DNA of 64,000 nucleotides from Planctomycetota bacterium (GTDB lineage Bacteria > Planctomycetota > Planctomycetia > Planctomycetales > Planctomycetaceae): positions 186,001 to 250,000 of the forward strand of contig JAURQH010000050.1 of assembly GCA_030836185.1 (NCBI GenBank). The letters are read 5' to 3'. Position numbers and translations under genes: made by a program. Below the pieces are notes generated by a model that saw nothing but the letters and a program-made list of their open reading frames with translations, searched no databases and was not told where the DNA came from. Shown here one piece after another: positions 53,821 through 61,934 of this stretch; within the stretch, counting starts at the first letter, position 1, and every line of letters starts with the position of its first letter.

Positions 53821-56013
53821 TTATCGAGGCGTGGATGCGGCTCCTGTTTCTGCTAAATGCTTGGCCTGTGCCATCGATGTATCAATCGACAGAGCGATTT
53901 CCACTTCCCAACGGCCATCCTCTGAGACCGGGAATTCCCAGTGAGTCAGCATTGAGCAACTTTGATAAACCAATTCATACCCCCCCTCAGACTGACTGAC
54001 TGTCTGAATTGGGATCGACCAAATTCCAGCAGGTTTTGAAAACTCAAGTGAGGCATCGACCCCCAGCCATTCATCGACCAGTCCGATTCGAGGTACATCA
54101 CTCCAATCCAGTCGCGAATTAATCGGACCGAATTGACGACCATTACTGTCGTAGAAGTAGCGATCTTCGGAATCTGCGGCGATGCCTGCAAAGTTAAATT
54201 CAATGCCGAAGTGGATCGTTTCATTGGGTGGCAGATTGTCAAACGCATAGGAAATATGCAAAGTCCCAGAATCTTCATTGGTAATTTTGAGAGACTTCGT
54301 GAAAGAAACAGGTCGGCCCATCCAATTGATCCGAGTGATCATTTCCGCGCGCACTTCGTTCTCGTCTCGGTCAGTGACGAAATCGAATTGTTTCTGATGA
54401 AGGTTGGCAATTCGCGCGCGGCCATCAAGAAGTTGATCGAAGCTGGCCCCTGGCAACAACAAATGATCGACGAGTGACTTCCGAGGCCACGTGTCATAAT
54501 TGAGTTGTTTGTCCAGATCGGGTTGCTTGAACTTCACCATCGAATTGAGATCTTCGATGCTTCCTTCGGATTGATTCCTTGCGGCGGCTGCTTGTTTCAC
54601 TTTTTCGTGATAAGGCTCCGGGCGTCGATTGAGAGTCGCCAACAGATTGTGCTGAATCTTGCGGAGATCGAGTTCGTACATCACGCCACCGCGTGAAGGT
54701 TTAATGTAAGCGGCGAGGCTGTCACTGGAAAGTTTGATTTCTTCCTCATCGTCGAGGTCGTAATCATCAAACTCGACCCGCGTCCAACGCCCTTCCAAGC
54801 CTTCTCCGGCGAGTAATGCGTTTTCTGATTTGATGAGATTTTTGTAGACGGCATTTCTCAGGTGAGGTAGGTAGAGTCCTCCAAATGCGCCGTGCCAGTA
54901 CGCACAATTGCATTGTCCCCGATAGAGTTCCGCACGGGCGTCGGCCAGCATTTGTGGATTTTCTCGAACTGCAGGCGACATGCGAAAGTTTTCGACATGC
55001 TCGCTAATTTCCTGCATGCGAGCGTACATTTCGTTCGCTTCTGAGTATTTTGTACGGAAGTTTCGCCAGAAGCCACCTCTCATAAACTGTTGAATTTTGG
55101 ACCAGTCATCCCGAACGGAATGCTCATTGACGACGGATTGATATGAGAGTTGTTTTTCGGTCGGAAGTACCCATTCGGTCATCTCACGATAGGCACAATC
55201 AGGAAGATAACAGCGTCCGGTGGCCGCGTCTCGGTCGACGACTTCCCCCAGAGTCACCAGTTCGATCCACTCGTCATTTTCTTTGAGTATCGCGAAGAAT
55301 CTCTCCAACCAGCCATCTTCATAAACATGCTTGAAGGTTTCCGGCCAGGATCCGAACTTCTCACTATCATCACCAAACACGACCACCGGGTTCTTCACTT
55401 TTTCGGCAATGTTTCGTAACTCGTGGACGATGTCGTAAGGATTTGAAAACGGAATCAGATACCGCAATTTTTCGTTGTCCGGGAACACACGCAATAATCG
55501 GCCTTCGTCCTCTGTTAAATAGTATCCGTGTAAATCATCGACGGAGTACCCCGCGTTGCGGAAGTGAAAGTCATCTAGAAGCGTGTATTCCATCCCTGCG
55601 TTGGCAAGGTCGCTGGCGAAGCCTTGTTCCCAAACTCGTTCAGGCATCCACATCCCACGAATGTCGGTTTCGAAAACATTTTCGAGATAGCGGGTATAGG
55701 CGGTAATTTGCCCGTGTCGATCTCGTTTGGGGATACCGCCAAGGATGGGTTCGTAAAACGGCCCCCCCAAGAGTTCGATTCGTTCTTCTCGAATCAGTTG
55801 CTTCACGTCGTCAATATATTCGGGATGACGTTTCACCAGCCATTCCAACAAGCTTCCCGAGTTGTGCAGCACGCAACGGATATGTGGATGAGCGATCAAC
55901 GCATCCAAAAACGGCCGATAGGCCGTTTGGTACGCATCTTCGAAGACATGATCAAAATTTCCGACCGGCTGATGGTTATGCAAGACTAGCGCAAGCCGTA
56001 CGCGTCGACTCAT
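53821..56013 (-). CDS. Glycoside hydrolase family 57 alpha-amylase / 4-alpha-glucanotransferase
   Basis: 730 residues without a signal peptide, so cytoplasmic. The GH57 catalytic domain (1 to about 310) carries HNHQPVGNF (motif 1), the catalytic nucleophile Glu in GMWMPERVWE, and the acid/base Asp in VVFGDDSEKFG. The middle and C-terminal beta domains follow the DUF1925/DUF1926 arrangement of amylopullulanase or 4-alpha-glucanotransferase-like members. It probably remodels glycogen or maltodextrin. AAGGATG nine bases before the ATG supports the start. The galT gene lies upstream on the same strand, so both may act in sugar-phosphate and glycan turnover. Confidence 0.88.
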   Translation of the reverse strand: MSRRVRLALVLHNHQPVGNFDHVFEDAYQTAYRPFLDALIAHPHIRCVLHNSGSLLEWLVKRHPEYIDDVKQLIREERIELLGGPFYEPILGGIPKRDRHGQITAYTRYLENVFETDIRGMWMPERVWEQGFASDLANAGMEYTLLDDFHFRNAGYSVDDLHGYYLTEDEGRLLRVFPDNEKLRYLIPFSNPYDIVHELRNIAEKVKNPVVVFGDDSEKFGSWPETFKHVYEDGWLERFFAILKENDEWIELVTLGEVVDRDAATGRCYLPDCAYREMTEWVLPTEKQLSYQSVVNEHSVRDDWSKIQQFMRGGFWRNFRTKYSEANEMYARMQEISEHVENFRMSPAVRENPQMLADARAELYRGQCNCAYWHGAFGGLYLPHLRNAVYKNLIKSENALLAGEGLEGRWTRVEFDDYDLDDEEEIKLSSDSLAAYIKPSRGGVMYELDLRKIQHNLLATLNRRPEPYHEKVKQAAAARNQSEGSIEDLNSMVKFKQPDLDKQLNYDTWPRKSLVDHLLLPGASFDQLLDGRARIANLHQKQFDFVTDRDENEVRAEMITRINWMGRPVSFTKSLKITNEDSGTLHISYAFDNLPPNETIHFGIEFNFAGIAADSEDRYFYDSNGRQFGPINSRLDWSDVPRIGLVDEWLGVDASLEFSKPAGIWSIPIQTVSQSEGGYELVYQSCSMLTHWEFPVSEDGRWEVEIALSIDTSMAQAKHLAETGAASTPR

Positions 56014-56188
56014 AGTTTCTCATCCTTAAGGGACTTCACCAAGGACTCTCGACACACCGCTGGTGTGTTTACCCTCTATCAAACCTCATTCTCGCTGGCA
56101 TGCCAAGCGGAATATGGAAGAGTTCGTTCGGGATCCACAAACCGCGCAGGCATCTGACCGACATGGCAAGATAGGGGAACTATACGCC

Positions 56189-57229
56189 TTATTCTTCAGC
56201 CGGGATTTCGATTTTCCTCAGAAAACTGGCGGCTTCCTCGGGAGGGACCGGGTTGATATAAAATCCGCTTCCCCACTCAAAACCAGCCGTTCGTGTCAGC
56301 CGAGGGAAAATTTCAATATGCCAGGAGTAATGCGACAATTCTTTTTGATCGAAGGGGGCAGAGTGGATGACATAATTGAACGGAGGATCGTCGAGTGCAA
56401 TTTCCAGTTTCAGCAAGAGATTTTTGAGCACTTCACCCAGTTCCTGAATCTCCTGACGCTGAATATTTTCGTAATGACTACACGACCTCTTGGGAATGAT
56501 CCAGGTTTCAAAGGGGAAGCGACTGGCATACGGACACACCACGAGAAATCGAGGAGTGTCGAGGACCACTCGTGAACCGGTCGCGATTTCCTGTTGAATC
56601 AGGTCGTCAAAAATATTCCGTCCACGGTAGTTGAAGAACTCTTGCGCTCCTTTGATTTCTTCCTGAACATAGATCGGTACCACCGGGGTCACGATCAATT
56701 GTGAATGCGAATGAGGCAACGAGGCTCCGGCAAGGAGTCCTTTATTTTTGAAAATGAGTCCATGTGCAAATCGGGAATCTTTCTTCAGGTCCACCAGACG
56801 ATCTCGATAGATCCACAAAACCTCTCGAACATTATCCACCGGCAGTCGTGACATGTTCGTTTCCATCTGCGGACATTCAATGATCACTTCATGTGCGCCG
56901 ATACCCTGCATCATGTCGAACATTCCCTCTCCACGCTTCATCAGTTCTCCTTCGACCTGGAGAGCCGGGAACTTGTTCGGCACTACGCGCACACGCCAGC
57001 CGGGTTGATCGGCTTCGGTGCCTGCCGTCCGATAGGCGATGATCTCGTTCGGGGTTGCTTCTTCGTTTCCTTCCAGAAACGGATCGTAGGCATCAAGCGA
57101 CAGTTCTTCTTCGTCCTTGAAGTCGTAAGGGCGTTGAGCTCGTTCGGGGGCAATAATGACCCAGCGTCCCACAATCGGATCTTTGCGTAATTCTGGCATA
57201 GTCAGCACGTTTCGAAATAGGATGTTCAT
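56189..57229 (-). CDS. galT: Galactose-1-phosphate uridylyltransferase
   Basis: Leloir-pathway transfer of UMP from UDP-glucose to galactose-1-phosphate. 346 residues. HIT-superfamily motif [12 protein letters not shown] carries the nucleophilic His-x-His-x-Gln; the N-terminal [21 protein letters not shown] is typical. Later [15 protein letters not shown] belongs to the C-terminal half. An ATG at 57199 is an equally good start, because family homology begins there; neither has a strong ribosome binding site. The gap to the GH57 gene is 175 bases. Confidence 0.9.
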   Translation of the reverse strand: MNILFRNVLTMPELRKDPIVGRWVIIAPERAQRPYDFKDEEELSLDAYDPFLEGNEEATPNEIIAYRTAGTEADQPGWRVRVVPNKFPALQVEGELMKRGEGMFDMMQGIGAHEVIIECPQMETNMSRLPVDNVREVLWIYRDRLVDLKKDSRFAHGLIFKNKGLLAGASLPHSHSQLIVTPVVPIYVQEEIKGAQEFFNYRGRNIFDDLIQQEIATGSRVVLDTPRFLVVCPYASRFPFETWIIPKRSCSHYENIQRQEIQELGEVLKNLLLKLEIALDDPPFNYVIHSAPFDQKELSHYSWHIEIFPRLTRTAGFEWGSGFYINPVPPEEAASFLRKIEIPAEE

Positions 57230-57277
57230 AATAATCCAGCGCTGCTTACACTTTGAACAATTCTGTGGGTACAGAAA

Positions 57278-57315
57278 AGTCTCGTTGCCGACAATCTCGG
57301 CAAGAAATTGAGACT
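57278..57315. repeat. Composite inverted repeat upstream of galT
   Basis: TTGCCGA (57285-57291) and TCGGCAA (57297-57303) form a 7-bp hairpin, and AGTCTC (57278-57283) and GAGACT (57310-57315) add flanking arms. It lies 49-86 bases upstream of the galT start at 57229 (minus strand), in the position of an operator or of a structured leader. Confidence 0.55.
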
Positions 57316-57600
57316 AATCGACCGAAGAGACAAGGGATTTAGCCACGTTTGCAAAAACTAGTTGGTTTCTCCTGTTTAATCTGATCAGTGTTCTCTCCGT
57401 GAGCCTCCCCATTCTTGTTTAGCCGGGCAGTTCTGTCAGTGAATGTGTTTCAGCATCACACTGCGTTCCCCGGCTGAAGGAATACCGTGTTTTTTCTTGC
57501 ACCTTTGGTCTGACTCCTCACTGATCGCTCGGTGGCCTTCGGTGACACGTCGACAGAGGAAAGTCGAACGAGTCGTAAGGAAGAATAAGACAACGATATT

Positions 57601-57780
57601 CCAATACGCGATCCCCGACGATCTTCTGACCGTCTCCACTTCTGGGACATCAAAACCGGCGAGATTCTCCGTAAGTATGATTTGACTCGACACCATGAGT
57701 ACCGAGTGAGCGTTTCTTCAAATGGTCGCTATTTGTTCGCTGTTCTCTCTGCTGAATCGGGTAAAGCGCTGATTGCAGGC
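57601..57780 (+). pseudogene. WD40-repeat protein remnant
   Basis: The plus strand reads RLHFWDIKTGEILRKYDL followed by TRHHEYRVSVSSNGRYLFA, one clear WD40 blade with the usual WDxxTGxxLR strand and the H...V.xSxxGR turn. The frame then runs into sequence without repeat character. There is no start, no other repeat in frame, and no signal peptide. The rest of 57230-57976 shows no supportable gene, so this is the relic of a larger protein. Confidence 0.55.
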
Positions 57781-57976
57781 TTGGAACGCGTTAATTATGA
57801 CAATGGGTTGGGATTACCATCAAACTCCTCTTACAGTCTAAAAGATCTCGTATCCCTTAAGTGTATATGGCACTCCACGAAACCAAGAAAATCGAACAGG
57901 GCGTGCGAACATTCGTATTGTTGACGCCGAGGATCGTCGTCCAAGAGGAAGAGGAGGAATTACTTGAGGTTCGGAA

Positions 57977-59011
57977 TTAGTCCACGGTATAACCATAATC
58001 CCTGAGAGGAATGTTGAATTCAGATTCTATGATTTGGCATTGCGAACGTGTGAGGTCTAAGATTTTCTCTTTAAACTCGGGAGAAATGTTGGCTTTTGCT
58101 TTTTGAGAATTCTCCGATGTGCTATTAATACCTAAGGCTTTTTCACGCCATTCTTTACTCCGCTGGCGGAAGTACCAACGTCGTATTGCAAACGACCGCT
58201 GATACTGTTTGATTCGATTGAGGGGAACTTCAGTCCAGCGAAAGTTCCGTATGCGATCTTTCGATAGTTGGTTGGCCTCTTCGAAATCAATCTTCATAAA
58301 ATCACACAATTCTCGATAAAAATCATCGGAGTTCGATTGAAGTTGTTCAAACAACATCACTTTCACATTCGCTTTTCCAAGAACACGTGCATAGTGCAAC
58401 GCGGTTTCTCCAAATTTCAATTGCCTCAGTAAAACCGTTGGCTTTTGCTTCACTTTTAATGTGGTTTGAATATCAAACCATTGATCAAAGTCAAAATAGC
58501 GGGGAGGAAGACCGAGTGTTTTCTGGATCGATGCATATCGGCCGAACTGATAGCCTTTGAGCTGTTGAAAATAAAGTGATTCTACAAATGATAATGGTTC
58601 ACGGATCGTGAGTAACACTCGGGGCGCGAGAAAGGTCTTTTGAACGAAAGTCGAAACACGTTCTCGGTGGAATTCGGGGAGAGCACACAGCCCTTCGCGT
58701 GAGAGTATGGAAATATGTCCCTTTCTCCTCGCCTCGGTCACCAGTTTTAAGAGTGCTTTCGATTCATCAGTTGTTGGTTGATAGGGATTCTTGTCATCAT
58801 ATTTATAAAATAGTTGTGTTGCCGGAGGACGTATTCCAGGTCTTATGAGATTGAATTTACCGAGGTAGTTCACCTGCGAATGTTCGTAAAACAAACAATG
58901 CTGCAAAGTTGTAGTCCCTGTCTTCGGCATTCCGATGTGGAGGCAAAAATCTGGCCGATCAGTTCGATTGCTTATCGTTACGGACTGTTGAGAATCCGGT
59001 TTCGTGATCAT
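57977..59011 (-). CDS. PAPS-dependent sulfotransferase (sulfotransferase family, copy 1)
   Basis: 344 residues from the ATG at 59011 (AAGGT nine bases upstream); a TTG at 59050 would add 13. The 5'-phosphosulfate-binding loop is CLHIGMPKTGTTTLQHCLF (residues about 22-40 from this start), and the 3'-phosphate-binding part is VLLTIREPLSFVESLYFQQLK. Family role: transfer of sulfate from PAPS to a hydroxyl or amino group of a glycan or other acceptor. No membrane segment, so probably cytoplasmic. Last gene of the minus-strand sulfated-glycan operon, 54 bases after the next sulfotransferase. Confidence 0.85.
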   Translation of the reverse strand: MITKPDSQQSVTISNRTDRPDFCLHIGMPKTGTTTLQHCLFYEHSQVNYLGKFNLIRPGIRPPATQLFYKYDDKNPYQPTTDESKALLKLVTEARRKGHISILSREGLCALPEFHRERVSTFVQKTFLAPRVLLTIREPLSFVESLYFQQLKGYQFGRYASIQKTLGLPPRYFDFDQWFDIQTTLKVKQKPTVLLRQLKFGETALHYARVLGKANVKVMLFEQLQSNSDDFYRELCDFMKIDFEEANQLSKDRIRNFRWTEVPLNRIKQYQRSFAIRRWYFRQRSKEWREKALGINSTSENSQKAKANISPEFKEKILDLTRSQCQIIESEFNIPLRDYGYTVD

Positions 59012-59065
59012 AACCTGTTGACCTTGGTGTAGGGTTGTACTGGAGATCAATCTGTTTACGGAAGA

Positions 59066-60079
59066 TTACATTGGGTAGTCATACTTTTGCAGCGGAACTT
59101 GCCACGTTTTTGCAAGTTCTCGATTCCCTTCCGCAGTTTTCTCTGCAATTATTGATCGCCATGCGTCACTTAATACTGCCTTAGCAGGCCCCGATTTGTC
59201 GTCGGAGGGCCACATATTGTTCTCAAGAATACCAAGCTTCATTTTTCGATTATTCCGTGATGAATATTGAAACTTGAGGCTCTTTACAAATGACTCGCTG
59301 ATCGACTTTAATCTCTCGATTTGATCGACCGTCCAGCGTTGATTTTGTTTCTCGCCGGAAACATGTTGCCAAGCCGACGTGGCGTCGACTCCCGTAAATT
59401 CACAAATGGAACGATAGTATTCTTCGGGGGTATTGACGAGATCTTCAAAGAGAAACAATCCCACGTTTTCTTGACCAAATACTTCGGCAAACATCTGAAT
59501 TGATTGTGCGTATTCCAGATGGACTTTCGGGGGTAATGCCTCGGTCTCCCACGTTTCAGTCAACCATTCATCAAGTGATTGATAACGAATCGGAGAACCA
59601 TATTTTGCGTGGCTACCGACATTATCTCGCTTAAGAAGTTGCAGATAAAGTGATTCGATAAGCTTGAAGGGATGACGTACCGTCACGATGATGCGACAAC
59701 TCCCCAATGCTTTTTTTAGATTCTCTGCGCGAAGCCGTTGGACGCGATGAGAGTTTTCAATCAACGATTCCCACGACCAGACGGGCACCAAGCCTTGGTC
59801 TTTCATGGGAGTAATCGATTCGCGGACAATACGGTGGCATAATTCCCAATCAGGACTTTCAGAGTGATCCCAAAGCAATTCTGCCATCAGGCTTTCGATT
59901 TCCGAGTCGCGACATTGTCGAAACGGAGTGCCTTTACCAGTATATGTCCCGAGGTAATCGACTTGTGCGTGACGGGAAAGCAGACACCTTTGCAATGTCT
60001 TAGTCCCTGTTTTTGGCATACCAACATGAACAACGCATTGTCGATCCACATTCATCGATTTATGCGGCTTCGAAGTCAC
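59066..60079 (-). CDS. PAPS-dependent sulfotransferase (sulfotransferase family, copy 2)
   Basis: 337 residues, a paralogue of copy 1. 5'-PSB loop VVHVGMPKTGTKTLQRCLL and 3'-PB part IIVTVRHPFKLIESLYLQLLK. The start is a GTG at 60079 with GGAGA seven bases upstream, inside the end of the ABC gene (20-base overlap), so it is probably translationally coupled. Differences from copy 1 suggest that the two sulfate different positions of the same product; this is inferred from tandem arrangement. Confidence 0.86.
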   Translation of the reverse strand: MTSKPHKSMNVDRQCVVHVGMPKTGTKTLQRCLLSRHAQVDYLGTYTGKGTPFRQCRDSEIESLMAELLWDHSESPDWELCHRIVRESITPMKDQGLVPVWSWESLIENSHRVQRLRAENLKKALGSCRIIVTVRHPFKLIESLYLQLLKRDNVGSHAKYGSPIRYQSLDEWLTETWETEALPPKVHLEYAQSIQMFAEVFGQENVGLFLFEDLVNTPEEYYRSICEFTGVDATSAWQHVSGEKQNQRWTVDQIERLKSISESFVKSLKFQYSSRNNRKMKLGILENNMWPSDDKSGPAKAVLSDAWRSIIAEKTAEGNRELAKTWQVPLQKYDYPM

Positions 60080-61934
60080 GATTTATCTCCTTCGATCTTG
60101 TGGGATCTGATTTATCTCTTTCTACATTCTCAAAAAATCCTTGATGAATGTTGGCCATCGTTGAATAGACACCTTGATGGTTAATCAGTTCTGTATGAGT
60201 CCCTTCCTCGGCGATCTGCCCATCTAGTAACACGATGATTCGATCAGCCATTTGTACTGTCGAAAAACGGTGGGAGATCAAAATCGTGGTTCGACCGTGT
60301 AACAGTTTTCGGATTCGATCATGCATGGCTTTCTCGGACATCAAATCTAAGCTGGCAGCCGGTTCATCCAGAATAATGATGGGAGAGTTGGCGGCCATCG
60401 TTTGGGCTTGCACCATTTTCTGCCATTGGCCGCCCGAGAGATCACACTCTCCCAAAACTCGCCCGAGATGAGTTTGATACTGATTGGGTAATGCGTTGAT
60501 CATCTCTTCGAGGCCAGCTTCCTGGGAAATTTTACGAATTTCTTCAGGATTGTTTTCCAATCGATCCCAGTCGCCGAAAGCAATAAATTCCTCGACAGTC
60601 GATTCGAACCGTGGAACACGCTGGTGTACGAAGGAGATTTGCTTCTGTAAATGAGTGAGCGAAAGCGAACTGATTGAATGTCCGTCAAAGAGAATATCAC
60701 CTTCTGTCGGTGCATAGAGTCCGGCGAGTAATTTTGCCAATGTGCTCTTACCCGCACCGTTATGTCCGACTAACGCAACGATTTCCCCCGATTCAATTGA
60801 GAGTGACACATTTTTCAGAACTTCCGGTAAATGAGGAGCAAAGCGGAACGATAAATTATCGACTTTAATTTGACCACTGAGTGAACGTATCGAAGTCCCG
60901 AAGTGTGGCATCTCGGGTGTGAGCTCAAAGAAAACTTGCAAGTCGTGAAGGTGATATCGCGACTTGAGCAGGGTGGATAACGAACTTCCAATTTCACGTG
61001 CTGCTCGAAAAAATTGAAATGCCGCCGCCCAGAAGGCTGCGAATTGTCCAACTTTTAATGTTCCATCGAGTGCTCGGTGGACCGCAAACCAAATGGCTCC
61101 TGCTAATGCGCTCGTCATCACAAGTGAAGCAAACAGATTACAAATGACTTCAAGTTTGGCAACGCTTTGATTGTCCTCAACGATTTCTTCCATTTGTTGA
61201 TCATGTCGACATAACATGAGATCTTTAAGTCCCAACATCGTGGTTGCAAGATTCCAATCTCGATGCGTCAAAAGCTTTGCGTAATATCGAGACCATCGAC
61301 GTTGAGATGTTTTCAGGATGAGATGCTGGTGACGAACTTTTGAAAGCCAAAATGAAAGGAAAAGCATTGGACAGACAGAGACAGCCAGTACCAATGTCCA
61401 TACCGGCTCGATCCAGATCATCACAGCGCCCAGCGAAACAAATTTGATTACACCAGACATCGTTTTGATGGTGCCGTCCAAGAGAGACAGGATTGTCTGG
61501 CCGGGGCCTTTGTTCGCCCTTTCCAAGATCTCTTGGTTCGTCGGATTTTCAATGGCTGCTTGATCGAGAGTTGATGCGTGTGATAACACTTCACGCTGCA
61601 TTTTGAGTGTCAACGAGTCATTCATTCGTAGACGTGAATACCTTCGAAGGCTACCAAGTATGGTGCTTACGAAAATGGTCACACTCACCCAAAACACCCA
61701 ATGAGTGAGTGTTGTCCCAACGGCTGCCCCGGTGTTGAGCGCCGCACTTATTTCTGAGACGATGAGTCCCATCAGGACCACCGCTAATGTTCCCAGAAGT
61801 GCGCTGACAATCGAAGAAATTCCCATCACAACTGCGTGGTTCGGTGCCACGGACCGTATGATGGAGACGCCGTACTTAAAAGCAGACCAAAGAGGCAGTT
61901 TGCCTTGATTCATTTTTTTCGATTTACGCCGCAC
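60060..61934 (-). CDS. ABC transporter, fused permease and ATPase
   Basis: 624 residues. Transmembrane domain with about five or six hydrophobic segments (about 35-310), then the ATP-binding domain (about 355-600): Walker A GHNGAGKSTLAKLLAG (from residue 390), signature LSGGQWQKMVQAQ, Walker B IIILDEPAASLD and H-loop LISHRFSTV. Type I half-transporter exporter fold, acting as a homodimer. GTG start at 61934 with GAGGGAG six bases upstream; the start overlaps the upstream gene by 11 bases. Position between a glycosyltransferase and sulfotransferases suggests glycan or glycolipid export. Confidence 0.9.
   Translation of the reverse strand: MRRKSKKMNQGKLPLWSAFKYGVSIIRSVAPNHAVVMGISSIVSALLGTLAVVLMGLIVSEISAALNTGAAVGTTLTHWVFWVSVTIFVSTILGSLRRYSRLRMNDSLTLKMQREVLSHASTLDQAAIENPTNQEILERANKGPGQTILSLLDGTIKTMSGVIKFVSLGAVMIWIEPVWTLVLAVSVCPMLFLSFWLSKVRHQHLILKTSQRRWSRYYAKLLTHRDWNLATTMLGLKDLMLCRHDQQMEEIVEDNQSVAKLEVICNLFASLVMTSALAGAIWFAVHRALDGTLKVGQFAAFWAAAFQFFRAAREIGSSLSTLLKSRYHLHDLQVFFELTPEMPHFGTSIRSLSGQIKVDNLSFRFAPHLPEVLKNVSLSIESGEIVALVGHNGAGKSTLAKLLAGLYAPTEGDILFDGHSISSLSLTHLQKQISFVHQRVPRFESTVEEFIAFGDWDRLENNPEEIRKISQEAGLEEMINALPNQYQTHLGRVLGECDLSGGQWQKMVQAQTMAANSPIIILDEPAASLDLMSEKAMHDRIRKLLHGRTTILISHRFSTVQMADRIIVLLDGQIAEEGTHTELINHQGVYSTMANIHQGFFENVERDKSDPTRSKEINRDFEAA

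Noticed and set aside
57436-57696. Short open frames on both strands before the sulfotransferase gene
   Set aside because: They are antisense to or out of frame with the WD40 remnant and have no start signals or protein character.
59321-59503. 60-codon plus-strand frame inside sulfotransferase copy 2
   Set aside because: Antisense shadow of a well-supported gene without a ribosome binding site.
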